Assembly: GCA_963749875.1 (NCBI GenBank)
Contig: CAVVOX010000004.1
Coordinates: forward strand, 62,001-126,000
Direction of reading: 5' to 3'
Length of the DNA stretch: 64,000 bases
Origin: JAHQVI01 sp963749875
GTDB lineage: Bacteria > Pseudomonadota > Alphaproteobacteria > Rhizobiales > Rhodomicrobiaceae
Each line of letters starts with the position of its first letter. Position 1 is the stretch's first letter. The position numbers and the translations under genes are program-made. The notes under the pieces are model-generated. The model saw nothing but the letters and a program-made list of their open reading frames with translations, did not search any database and was not told the origin of the DNA. Below are positions 24,893 through 32,713 of the stretch, in pieces.

Positions 24893-25222
24893 TCAGATCC
24901 TCCAAAGCCGGCACCACCAATCGGGCTCTACAGGCACGGAGAGTTCCGGCAGGTCGCACCACTTCCTATGAACCAGGTAGTACATGCATTCCATGCAGCG
25001 TTGCTGATCGGGGCCCCAGGGATGATCGACGAAACCGCCGATGACCAGCTTCCCTTCCAGATCGTTCGGATCGAGCTTGCGCAGCTCGAGAAGAATATCG
25101 GCGAACTCTTTTTCCGTTTCCGGAAAGGGCTCGACCTGCGTCTCAAGTCCTCGCTCAAGCATTTCAGCGATTTCGCTCAGCAAGTCAGGGTGTTCGACCT
25201 CTGAAAGGGCGTTGCTCCACAT
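24893..25222 (-). CDS. Four-cysteine protein B of the hydrogenase cluster (HiPIP-like motif)
   Basis: The 109-aa protein has the same C-x2-C-x9-C-x14-C motif as its neighbour, inside CMECMYY...CDLPELSVPVEP...CRLWRI. The N-terminal part (LLSEIAEMLERGLETQVEPFP) also aligns with the neighbour, so the two genes arose by tandem duplication. No signal peptide or membrane segment is seen. It is separated from hucL by a 326-base gap. It is a candidate electron carrier or subunit for HucSL; the function is not established. Confidence 0.75.
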   Translation of the reverse strand: MWSNALSEVEHPDLLSEIAEMLERGLETQVEPFPETEKEFADILLELRKLDPNDLEGKLVIGGFVDHPWGPDQQRCMECMYYLVHRKWCDLPELSVPVEPDWWCRLWRI

Positions 25223-25548
25223 ATTTCCAATACCCTTCTCCTGCCTCCAAAGTCAGATCCGCTCTAGTCTAGCGCCAAACTTAGTCTAACGCCACGAATA
25301 ACGGCGGATCTTTGTTGTAGATCTGAAAAGGATGACCTTTTCTCAGTATCATTATGCATTATTCTTCTTTGAGAGGCGGGCATTCACCAGGAAGTTACTG
25401 ACGAGAGCATTCTATATCCGAAAGCTCCATTCTGCCAGTTCGTTGAAGCCACTGTACCAAAACCCTCGTCTTCGCAACCCGGAGCCCCCGGGCCGGGCCT
25501 TCCGCAAATCGGGACGCCCGGCCACGGAATGACGCTTGTCATCAAGCG
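25223..25548. other. Gap between hucL and the four-cysteine genes: direct repeats and a hairpin
   Basis: No gene is seen in these 326 bases. Two direct repeats (TAGTCTAGCGCCA at 25265-25277, TAGTCTAACGCCA at 25282-25294) are set 17 bases apart, just upstream of the 25222 start. A hairpin of GGCCGGGC (25491-25498) and GCCCGGCC (25516-25523) lies shortly after the hucL stop. It may separate hucSL message from the accessory genes, with a second promoter; this is inference. Confidence 0.4.
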
Positions 25549-27147
25549 CTAAGCGGTCCGAAAACGCGCGAGCTCCTTGCCGGTCTTCCCGTCATGTGCG
25601 TGTACCGTGCAAACGAGGCAGGAATTGTAGGAGCGGCAAACATGGCCGACCTCTACGGGATCACTCGGGTCCGCGATCGGCGTGCCGATCAGCGACTCCT
25701 CGATCGGACCGCGATCGCCACTCTCCGTGCGCGGACCGACATTCCAGGTCGTCGGCGCGACGATCTGATAGTTTTTGATCTTGCCGTTCTGAACGTCGAT
25801 CCAGTGGCAGAGCGCTCCGCGGATCGCTTCCGTGGCTCCCCAGCCCCGGCCGTCTTTTTCGTTCGGCTTGATGTACCAGGGCTCTTTCAGCTTGAACTCG
25901 CGAAGGCTCCGTTCGGCCTCGCGATAGAGCTTAACGAGCTCGTGCATGCGCGCGAAGTGCCGCAGGAGAACGCTGGCGCCGCCCATCCTGCGATACATGT
26001 CGACCAGGAGAGGATCATAATGCTGCCAGTCCTCGCCGTGCCGTCCGCCGGCGACGAGCTGACGGGCCAGAGGCCCGGTTTCGAGGCGGCCGACCTGGTC
26101 ATGATAGACGGCGGTCGCCCAGGAATATTTGCCGGCCATGTCCGGGTCGTTTCTTTGAATCGGGACCGTCGTGCGATCGAACGGATGCAGGCCGCCCGGC
26201 TCGTCGTACCAGGAATGAATGGTGTCTTCGCGCGTATGGACCTGATGCATCAGCTCATGCGTATCGCTATGGCCGTCATAGACACCGCTCTTCATGATCA
26301 CCGCGACGTTCCGGCCGTCGATGGTCGGGCGATTGTAGCGCTGCTCATGCGGGAGATAGCCCCAGCTCATATAGCGTCCGTGCCCGCGTCCGAATTCGTC
26401 GAGCCCGATATCGACGCTCATCCGCCAGAACAGGCCGAGATCGGAATTGGCGTGTTCGGGACGCTCATCGAGCCAGGCGATGAACTCGTCGTAGGATGTG
26501 ATCTCCTCATAGCGCTCGAATGAGCAGCCAAGCCAGACCGGCTCGACCCAATTGCGCCGGAAATATTCCAGGATCGACCAGGCGCGGGTGATGTCGGTCA
26601 GAGTCGGCGCGCACATCACGCCGCCCGGCACCATGTAGCTGGAATGGGGCCACTGTCCGCCGAGCAGCGCATAGATCTCCACGGGTCGGCCGGAAATTGT
26701 CACCCCGATCTCGTAACTCGTGCCGGTGAACGGCGCCCAGCGTTTGACGGCCTCTTCGTAAAAGGGCGAGTGCGCGTAGTTCTTGTTCGTGTAGTCGATC
26801 ATGAAGAGCCCGTAGTGATGCCGCGGGATGCTTTGCAGACTCTCCGTGATCTGACCAAGATTGCGGGCGAGAATGGCGTTCGGCGGCACTTCCGCCTGCC
26901 ACGCCGTGTCGAGCGCCCAGGCCGCGCATGTCAGATGCGAGGCTCCGCAAATCCCACAGGCGCGCGGCGTGACCACAAGGCCGGCTTGCGGGTCCTTATC
27001 CCGAAGAATGACTTCGAAGCCACGAAACAGCTCCGCTTGCGTCCATGCATTGACGACGACGCCATCCTGAATATCGACGCGCACGTCGAGGTCGCCCTCG
27101 ACCCGGCCGACGGGTGAAATATCGAGCGTTTGAACTGCGGCGGTCAT
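25549..27147 (-). CDS. hucL: Group 2a (Huc-type) [NiFe] hydrogenase large subunit
   Basis: The 532-aa protein carries the NiFe ligands: N-terminal RACGICGASH (Cys64, Cys67) and C-terminal SCLVCTVH (Cys510, Cys513, with His516). Sixteen residues follow His516, the extension expected to be cut by the protease at 24038. Sequence features (HHYGLFMIDYTN, WGYLPHEQRYNRPTIDGR) match the group 2a class rather than the periplasmic group 1 enzymes. ATG 27147 has GGAG eight bases upstream. It lies 37 bases after hucS in the same transcript. The enzyme splits H2 for respiration. Confidence 0.95.
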   Translation of the reverse strand: MTAAVQTLDISPVGRVEGDLDVRVDIQDGVVVNAWTQAELFRGFEVILRDKDPQAGLVVTPRACGICGASHLTCAAWALDTAWQAEVPPNAILARNLGQITESLQSIPRHHYGLFMIDYTNKNYAHSPFYEEAVKRWAPFTGTSYEIGVTISGRPVEIYALLGGQWPHSSYMVPGGVMCAPTLTDITRAWSILEYFRRNWVEPVWLGCSFERYEEITSYDEFIAWLDERPEHANSDLGLFWRMSVDIGLDEFGRGHGRYMSWGYLPHEQRYNRPTIDGRNVAVIMKSGVYDGHSDTHELMHQVHTREDTIHSWYDEPGGLHPFDRTTVPIQRNDPDMAGKYSWATAVYHDQVGRLETGPLARQLVAGGRHGEDWQHYDPLLVDMYRRMGGASVLLRHFARMHELVKLYREAERSLREFKLKEPWYIKPNEKDGRGWGATEAIRGALCHWIDVQNGKIKNYQIVAPTTWNVGPRTESGDRGPIEESLIGTPIADPSDPVEVGHVCRSYNSCLVCTVHAHDGKTGKELARFRTA

Positions 27148-27184
27148 GAGGATTGCTCCAAAAAATGTTGGACGGTCGAAGCGC

Positions 27185-28144
27185 CTAAACGAAAATGTCG
27201 TCCTCGGCCCAGGCGGGTGAGGCGGCCTTGGCGGCGGCGGTCAGCTTGACGTAGCCGGCCTTGCTGACGCCCTCGGGCATATCTTTCGGCACGCCCATCA
27301 GCGTCTGCGTCTTGAAGACGGTTCCGGGGGCAAGGTCGAAGAAGGGGAATTCCGGCTCCGTACAGCCGATACAGGGCATGCCTGAGCGCGTCTTCGATGA
27401 CTGGCGGTTCCACAGGATGCGGTTGCACGGCGAATGCGTCATCGGGCCCCTGCAGCCGAGATCGTAGAACAGGCAGCCCTTGCGCTGGCCGAATTCGGTC
27501 GCCGAGACCTTGTAGGCGAAATGCATGTTCCGTGTACAGCCGGTTTGGGTGAAAGTCGTGAAGAAAGTCTTCGGCCGCTGGAAATCGTCCAGCCCGATAT
27601 CGGCGCCGCGGCCGGTCGCGAGCGCTACTACGATCTGGGTGATCCAGTCCGGATGCGCCGGGCAGCCTGGGATGTTGATGACCGGGAGGCCGGCGCGGGA
27701 GCGGTAATTCGGACCGAGGAAGCCACCATGATTGCGCTTCAGGAATTGCAGGCCGAGGCTTTCCGTCGGGTTGGGTTCGGTTGCCGGGATGCCGCCCCAG
27801 GTCGCGCAATCGCCAATTGCGACGGTGTAGCCCGCGATCTCCGAAAGCTCGGCGACCCAGTCCTTCATCGGCCGGCCAGCGAAACGGTTCCATTCGCCGG
27901 TGCCGTTCGGGGCGGTGATGACCGTGCCCTCGAAGACGAAGACGTCGAGAGGCATTTCGCCGGAGGTGAGCGCCCTCAGAATGCGCTGGAGGTTGTCACC
28001 AAGTTCAAGGCCGAGCGACGGGTGCCAAAGAACGTTGATGCCGAAATCCGTCACCAGATCGCACGCGCTTGGCTCCTCGGCATTCAGGAACGACATCGTG
28101 TTCCCGGAGCAGGCACCGCCCTGAAGCCATAAGAGATTTGCCAT
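27185..28144 (-). CDS. hucS: Group 2a (Huc-type) [NiFe] hydrogenase small subunit
   Basis: The 319-aa iron-sulfur subunit has no Tat signal, so the enzyme is cytoplasmic. Cluster ligands visible: Cys12 (GGACSGNT), Cys113 (GDCATWGG), Cys151 (GCPAHP) for the proximal site; Cys203, Cys224, Cys231, Cys240, Cys258 and Cys261 for the others. The usual second proximal Cys (CxGC) is Asn15 here. This agrees with [3Fe-4S] clusters reported for mycobacterial Huc (from memory). ATG 28144 follows GGAGGAAGTG. It is the first gene after the sigma-54 promoter at 28202-28216. Confidence 0.95.
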   Translation of the reverse strand: MANLLWLQGGACSGNTMSFLNAEEPSACDLVTDFGINVLWHPSLGLELGDNLQRILRALTSGEMPLDVFVFEGTVITAPNGTGEWNRFAGRPMKDWVAELSEIAGYTVAIGDCATWGGIPATEPNPTESLGLQFLKRNHGGFLGPNYRSRAGLPVINIPGCPAHPDWITQIVVALATGRGADIGLDDFQRPKTFFTTFTQTGCTRNMHFAYKVSATEFGQRKGCLFYDLGCRGPMTHSPCNRILWNRQSSKTRSGMPCIGCTEPEFPFFDLAPGTVFKTQTLMGVPKDMPEGVSKAGYVKLTAAAKAASPAWAEDDIFV

Positions 28145-28201
28145 CACTTCCTCCAGTTTGTACCGAAGCATCGATGTGGATGTGCTTCCGGCTACGAAGA
28201 A

Positions 28202-28216
28202 GCAAAGGGCGTGCCA
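28202..28216 (-). promoter_or_regulatory. Sigma-54 promoter of hucSL
   Basis: Read on the minus strand the sequence is TGGCACGCCCTTTGC, a full match to the -24/-12 consensus TGGCACG-N4-TTGC. It lies 58 bases upstream of the hucS start, with transcription expected to begin near 28190. The NtrC-type activator gene is adjacent. Confidence 0.88.
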
Positions 28217-28316
28217 AAGCTGAAATAGAAAGAAAAAGTGGTGTAATTATTCGGCTGACGCGTAATTGTATGCAATATATTTGGGTTAACGTGCCGGCGG
28301 AGAATGCAAAGTTTCT

Positions 28317-28327
28317 TTGCACTTCAA
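28317..28327. promoter_or_regulatory. Candidate HupR-type activator site TTG-N5-CAA
   Basis: TTGCACTTCAA fits TTG-N5-CAA, the motif bound by HupR of Rhodobacter capsulatus. It is about 115 bases upstream of the sigma-54 -12/-24 region, the usual distance for an enhancer. A related TTG-N4-CAA (28266-28275) lies in between. Confidence 0.55.
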
Positions 28328-28370
28328 AACTAGATTTCCAATTTCCGGTAAATATCAGGGGTATGGCCGC

Positions 28371-28616
28371 TCAGCCGCCGCGGCCCCCGCATTTCGGACA
28401 GGCGACCTCCAGCAGATAGCCGTACCAGATGCCGCCGCAACGGCTGCACCAATGTCCGGTCCCCTGATGCCGCGGCGCTCCGAGCCTATGCGCCAGATCG
28501 CTGGCTCCAAGATCCTTATATCCGCCGCTTGAGGCGGCAGGCGCGACGCGCGATTGCGGGAAGGGCACGATATTGGGGTCGTCCGCCGATCCGGCGTCCT
28601 GTTCGTCAGCGATCAT
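28371..28616 (-). CDS. Small zinc-ribbon protein coupled to the HupR-like gene
   Basis: The 81-aa protein has a disordered N-terminal half and a C-terminal zinc ribbon (CSRCGG at about 57-62 and CPKCGG at about 73-78). Its ATG overlaps the stop of the sigma-54 activator by four bases (ATGA). No family beyond the zinc ribbon is recognised. It could be a maturation or regulatory partner for the hydrogenase. Confidence 0.75.
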   Translation of the reverse strand: MIADEQDAGSADDPNIVPFPQSRVAPAASSGGYKDLGASDLAHRLGAPRHQGTGHWCSRCGGIWYGYLLEVACPKCGGRGG

Positions 28617-30058
28617 AGCCGTTCGTCCAGCCCATAACGTTTAATCTTATTCGCCAGTCCGACCCGGGACAAACCCAATTCCTCGGCGACGCGGCTCTGG
28701 TTCCAGCGATAGCGGGCAAGCGCCTCCCGCACGAGATGGCGCTCGAGGCTCTCCACCTGGTTCTTCAGCGTTTCGCCTTCGGGAAGGAAGTGCGGCGCCG
28801 GTTCGACATGCCGGTGCGCCGAGGCTTCCAGGATCGCTGGCGACATATATTGCGTGGTCAGATATTCGCCGTCCCTGGCGAGAGCGAGCATACGGCGGAT
28901 TTCGTTTTCCAGCTCCCGGATGTTGCCGGGAAACTCATAGGCGACGAGCTTCTCCAGCGCTTTCGCGGAAATGCCGAGAATTTTTCGGCCGATTGCCGCG
29001 CTGTGCTTGGCGGTGAAGAATTCGGCCAGCGCGGGAATGTCGTCGGGCCGTTCGCGCAAGGGCGGCACTTCGAATTCGAAACCGCGCAAACGGAAATAGA
29101 GATCCTGCCGGAACTGCCCCGCCGCGACGAGATCCTTCAGCGGCCGGTTCGATGCGGCAAAGACGCGGACATTGCACGTCTCCGTTTTGTCCGAGCCGAG
29201 CGGCTTGACTTCCCCTTCCTGGAGAAACCGCAAGAGGCTGACCTGGAACGTCTGGGAGACCTCGGAAATCTCGTCGAGAAACACCGTCCCCCCGTCAGCG
29301 GCGCGGAAGAGACCGAGCCGGTCCGAAACTGCGCCGGTAAATGCGCCGCGCTTATGCCCGAACAGCTCCGAATGCAGCAATTCATCGGGCATCCCGCCGC
29401 AATTCTGCACCATCAACGGGCTGGCATGCCGATTGGAATTATAGTGAATAGCGCGGGCGAGCAGTTCCTTTCCCGTGCCGGTCTCGCCTTGAATGAGGAT
29501 CGGAAGGTCGGTCTTGGCGGCCTTGCGCGCGAGATCGCACAGCTCGGTCATCTTTTCGCTGACATAGATCAGCTTCTCAAAACGCAGACTCCCGTTCCGT
29601 ATCGGAGGGTGAGGCCGCTCGAATTCCAGCGCGTCGGACGAAAGCTTGAATTCGCGGGCGAGCATGCGGTGCCGTCTCGCAAGCTCGCGTGTCTCCAGCC
29701 CGCGCTTGACGACCAATCCGACCTGGTCCGGGTCGAGCGGTTTGCGCAGGTACTGGTAGACGGATGCCTGAGAGATCGCCTTCTTGACCCGCGGAAAACG
29801 CTCCGGGAGTGCGAGCACGCGAATGATTTCGGGATGGGAGATGCGCAGCCCCGAGAGAAAGCTGACGCCGTCGGCGCCGTCTTCATCCTCGTCGGCAATG
29901 ACGAGGTCGACGTGAATATCCGCGAAGGTCGTGCTCGCCTCCGCCGGCGAACGGACCTGCAAGACGCGGTAGCCATATTGCTCGGCCAGCAATGTCCGGA
30001 CTTCCGACCAGTCGTCGGTGCTCGGTGTCACGAGGAGAACTGTGCTTGCTTTGTCCAT
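28613..30058 (-). CDS. HupR/HoxA-like sigma-54 dependent regulator
   Basis: The 481-aa protein has a receiver-like domain (about 7-120), AAA+ domain with Walker A GETGTGKE and the sigma-54 contact loop GAFTGA (about 175-400), and a Fis-type helix-turn-helix (SRVAEELGLSRVGLANKI) at the C-terminus. The receiver keeps an Asp near 56 and a Lys (YLRKP), but lacks the N-terminal acidic pair (VTPSTD). No histidine kinase gene is in the window. ATG 30058 places the receiver fold at the start; ATG 30109 is open but its AAGGAG is almost adjacent. It most likely activates the hucS promoter. Confidence 0.9.
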   Translation of the reverse strand: MDKASTVLLVTPSTDDWSEVRTLLAEQYGYRVLQVRSPAEASTTFADIHVDLVIADEDEDGADGVSFLSGLRISHPEIIRVLALPERFPRVKKAISQASVYQYLRKPLDPDQVGLVVKRGLETRELARRHRMLAREFKLSSDALEFERPHPPIRNGSLRFEKLIYVSEKMTELCDLARKAAKTDLPILIQGETGTGKELLARAIHYNSNRHASPLMVQNCGGMPDELLHSELFGHKRGAFTGAVSDRLGLFRAADGGTVFLDEISEVSQTFQVSLLRFLQEGEVKPLGSDKTETCNVRVFAASNRPLKDLVAAGQFRQDLYFRLRGFEFEVPPLRERPDDIPALAEFFTAKHSAAIGRKILGISAKALEKLVAYEFPGNIRELENEIRRMLALARDGEYLTTQYMSPAILEASAHRHVEPAPHFLPEGETLKNQVESLERHLVREALARYRWNQSRVAEELGLSRVGLANKIKRYGLDERL

Positions 30059-30109
30059 GAAAGCGAATTTGCCATTTGAGAAGCTGCTTAGCACCACCTT
30101 AAGGCGCAT

Positions 30110-30617
30110 TCTCCTTGGGGAAAAGAGACTTGCCGAGCGCAGAACGAGGCAGGGTGCCGCGGTGATGCATACCCCGTTCTTATCTCAGGAAACTGCCTTC
30201 ATCAATTGACCCGGATGTGACTCGATGGCACGGAGCGACAGTTTATAGGCGATATATACGGGGTATTGCGTATTTTGCATCAGCGTTTTACCTGCCCATA
30301 CTCTAGCTGATCGGGGCAAGGGGCTAGAATTTTATGCTCACACATGTATGCAAGTGTTGTTGTTCTGGATCCGAATAACATCTGTTTCTTCCCAAGGTCG
30401 CTATATTCGTTGATGCAAGTCTTCTAGACTCTCAGCTTCCGGGGTATCAAGCGGCGGTGAACGGCTACCTAGACCCATATCGCTCAGGGCTCGGCGGTCG
30501 GAAGACATGTCTGACGCCCGTCCGCATTCGGAGACTGCATTGTTCGCCCGTGGGACCATGTTCTCGGCTTCGCTTCTCAGGCGACTCAGGAGCGGAAAAC
30601 AAAAAACGTAGTATCGT
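30110..30617. other. Gene-free divergent region between the regulator and globin genes
   Basis: AT-rich stretches mark this roughly 510-base region between the minus-strand activator and plus-strand globin. I see no conserved ORF, no clear sigma-54 site and no strong terminator. It presumably holds both promoters. Confidence 0.4.
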
Positions 30618-30629
30618 TTGGCAACCGGC

Positions 30630-31178
30630 ATGACGCCAGCACAGCTTAGGGTATTGCAGCGCAGCTTCGCAAAGATTGAGCCGGTCGCCGATCAGTTCGG
30701 CACGATCTTCTACAACCGGCTTTTCACGATCGCGCCCGAAATCAAGCCGCTTTTCCGGACCGATCTCAAAGCGCAGCAATCCAAATTCATGAAAGTCATC
30801 TCGGAAGTGGTGCAGCTTCATCTCCGCTCGATCGTTTCGCTCCCTGTGACCGCACAGGCGGCAAATAGCGCAGTGCTGCCCGGCGCTTACTGGTCCGGCA
30901 AGCTTCACGCGGCTTACGGCGTGCGCATGGAGGACTACGACATCATGAAGTCCGCGCTCGTCTGGGCGCTTGAGAAGACTCTGGGCGACGAGTGCACCGA
31001 TGATGTCAAGGACGCTTGGAGTACAGCGTATGACATCGTCGTCGCCGCGATGCAGGAGGGCATGCTCAGCCCGGAAGACGAAGAGGCGGAACCGGAAAAT
31101 GCAATGCAGTCGCGGCTGGATGCCACCGACCAGGAAGATCAGTTGGCTCCGCTGTTCAAGAGCGGCAGCGAGCGCTGA
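30630..31178 (+). CDS. Single-domain globin A
   Basis: The 182-aa protein has a globin fold of about 140 residues (MTPAQLRVLQRSFAKIEP onward; IFYNRLFTIAPEIKPLF for helices B-C; proximal His expected in KLHAAYGV, F helix) and a polar acidic tail of about 40 residues. ATG 30630 is chosen because the adjacent globin begins its fold with the same MTPTQV; TTG 30618 is possible. No reductase domain is attached, so it resembles Vitreoscilla-type haemoglobins, which bind O2 or NO. It is followed after 181 bases by a second globin. Confidence 0.85.
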   Translation: MTPAQLRVLQRSFAKIEPVADQFGTIFYNRLFTIAPEIKPLFRTDLKAQQSKFMKVISEVVQLHLRSIVSLPVTAQAANSAVLPGAYWSGKLHAAYGVRMEDYDIMKSALVWALEKTLGDECTDDVKDAWSTAYDIVVAAMQEGMLSPEDEEAEPENAMQSRLDATDQEDQLAPLFKSGSER

Positions 31179-31359
31179 AGAAGTTACGTCGCAGGTATTG
31201 TATGCGAAGACGCTAATGCAGTACGGATTTCATCTAAGATATAGTTAATTTTAATGACTAGGGAAAACCCTTATTCTCGTAAAAGACTACCCTGAAGTGT
31301 TGATGCTGTAAATTTTTTAAGCAATAAATAAAGTTTGTGATCATAAGGGGCGAGAGCAA

Positions 31360-32001
31360 ATGAGTAAAATTCGCCTGGCGCAATATGGGGGCTATATATT
31401 TTTAGTGCGCACGGCCATGACGCCGACGCAGGTGGCGCTCGTGCAGGATAATTTCCACCTTGTCAGCCGGCAACCTCATGAAGCCAGCCGCATTTTTTAC
31501 GACGAACTGTTCGCCCTTTCGCCTGAGCTTCGCCCTCTCTTTCCTGAAGAAATGTCGGCGCAGAAGACCAAGTTCATGCAGATGCTTACGACGATCGTTA
31601 AGTCTCTCGATCACGTCGCCCGCATCTCAGACCATATGCTCGATCTTGGCCGCAGGCACATGTCCTATGACATTGAGGAGGAGCATTACTCGGCATTCGG
31701 CGAGGCGTTCCTTTCCATGCTGGACCGTTTGCTCGGGGCCGAGCTCACCCCGGAAATCCGGGACGCCTGGAGCGCCGCCTATGACATGTTCGCCCGCATC
31801 ATGCAGGAAGCATCTGTCGTCCCGAACACGGCGGAAGGGTTCTTCGGCACCATCATCCGCAGCGTCCTGACGTCGCAATACGGGATTACCATCAGAGTGG
31901 AAGGCAACGTCGCGGGCAGGGCGCCGATCACTCATGGCATCGAGCGCGGCGAGGTCATCCGGTTTTCCGGGCAGAGCGTCTACGGGGCGGATCTGGCTTA
32001 A
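31360..32001 (+). CDS. Single-domain globin B
   Basis: The 213-aa protein has a globin domain at about 20-155 (MTPTQVALVQDNFHLV, RIFYDELFALSPELRPLFP, proximal His in LGRRHMSYDI) followed by about 55 residues with no homology I recognise (VRSVL...GVEGNVAGRAPITHGIERGEVIRF-like). The tail could be a small beta domain. AAGGGGCGAG precedes ATG 31360; ATG 31417 would start directly at the globin fold. It is a paralogue of globin A in tandem. Confidence 0.85.
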   Translation: MSKIRLAQYGGYIFLVRTAMTPTQVALVQDNFHLVSRQPHEASRIFYDELFALSPELRPLFPEEMSAQKTKFMQMLTTIVKSLDHVARISDHMLDLGRRHMSYDIEEEHYSAFGEAFLSMLDRLLGAELTPEIRDAWSAAYDMFARIMQEASVVPNTAEGFFGTIIRSVLTSQYGITIRVEGNVAGRAPITHGIERGEVIRFSGQSVYGADLA

Positions 32002-32176
32002 GCCCATCCTGCGACCTTCGCAGCGTTACAACGAACCTGCCGCTCTTAATCCGCGTCAGCCTCCCCGCATCGCCAATTCCCTCGGCTCCATCCAGACGAG
32101 ATAAATGAAGCGCGCTCAAGCACCTAGGAAGCGCCTTCGGGGCAATGAACTATTCGCGGTGCCGTGCGAGCTATGT

Positions 32177-32199
32177 TAGCCTGAGTTGTTGTCAGGCTA
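32177..32199 (+). promoter_or_regulatory. Hairpin in the UspA leader
   Basis: TAGCCTGA (32177-32184) and TCAGGCTA (32192-32199) form a perfect 8-bp stem with a 7-base loop, 44 bases before the uspA-like start. It may be an operator or an RNA structure; no T-run follows. Confidence 0.4.
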
Positions 32200-32243
32200 T
32201 TATGCAATATCCGTTTGGTTATCCGCTCACGGAGGAGGCGCTG

Positions 32244-32657
32244 GTGTATAAACAGATAATGGTCCCCGTCGATCTTGCGCACATTGAGAAATTAGAAAAA
32301 GCGCTTAAGACCGCGGCTGATCTATCGAAGCTCTATCAGATCCCGGTTTGCTACATCGCGGTGACGGCAGCTACCCCCGGTTCAATTGCACATAATCCTG
32401 TCGAGTTTGCAGAAAAGCTCGAAGCGTTCGGCCGCAAGCAGGCTGAATTACACGGGCACAATGCCACGACCAAGGCCTATATGAGCCACGACCCTGCGGT
32501 CGATCTCAATGATACGCTGCTTGCTGCGGTGAATGAGGTCGGCGCCGATCTCGTCGTGATGGCGTCGCACATTCCGGGCCTGGTGGATTATGTCTGGCCC
32601 TCGCATGGCGGCAAGATCGCTTCGCACTCGGCTGCATCAGTCTTCCTGGTCCGCTGA
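32244..32657 (+). CDS. Universal stress protein (UspA family)
   Basis: The 137-aa protein is a single Usp domain: YKQIMVPVDL start, and GADLVVMASHIPG near 110 followed by SHGGKIASHSAASVFLVR, the region of the family's GxxGxxS(V) nucleotide-binding loop (here less typical). GTG 32244 is chosen because GGAGGAGG lies five bases upstream and the Usp fold begins at once. It stands 56 bases before a BCCT transporter gene, probably in one transcript. UspA proteins regulate adjacent solute transporters in some bacteria (TeaD with TeaABC in Halomonas). Confidence 0.88.
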   Translation: MYKQIMVPVDLAHIEKLEKALKTAADLSKLYQIPVCYIAVTAATPGSIAHNPVEFAEKLEAFGRKQAELHGHNATTKAYMSHDPAVDLNDTLLAAVNEVGADLVVMASHIPGLVDYVWPSHGGKIASHSAASVFLVR

Positions 32658-32713
32658 GGCTCTCCCATGTCGCTGCGTTTTCACAATTCCAATAAAACCG
32701 TTTGGAGGGGAGC

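Noticed and set aside
31200..31359. Possible FNR-type site before globin B
   Set aside because: Only half-sites such as TTGAT were seen; no TTGAT-N4-ATCAA palindrome.
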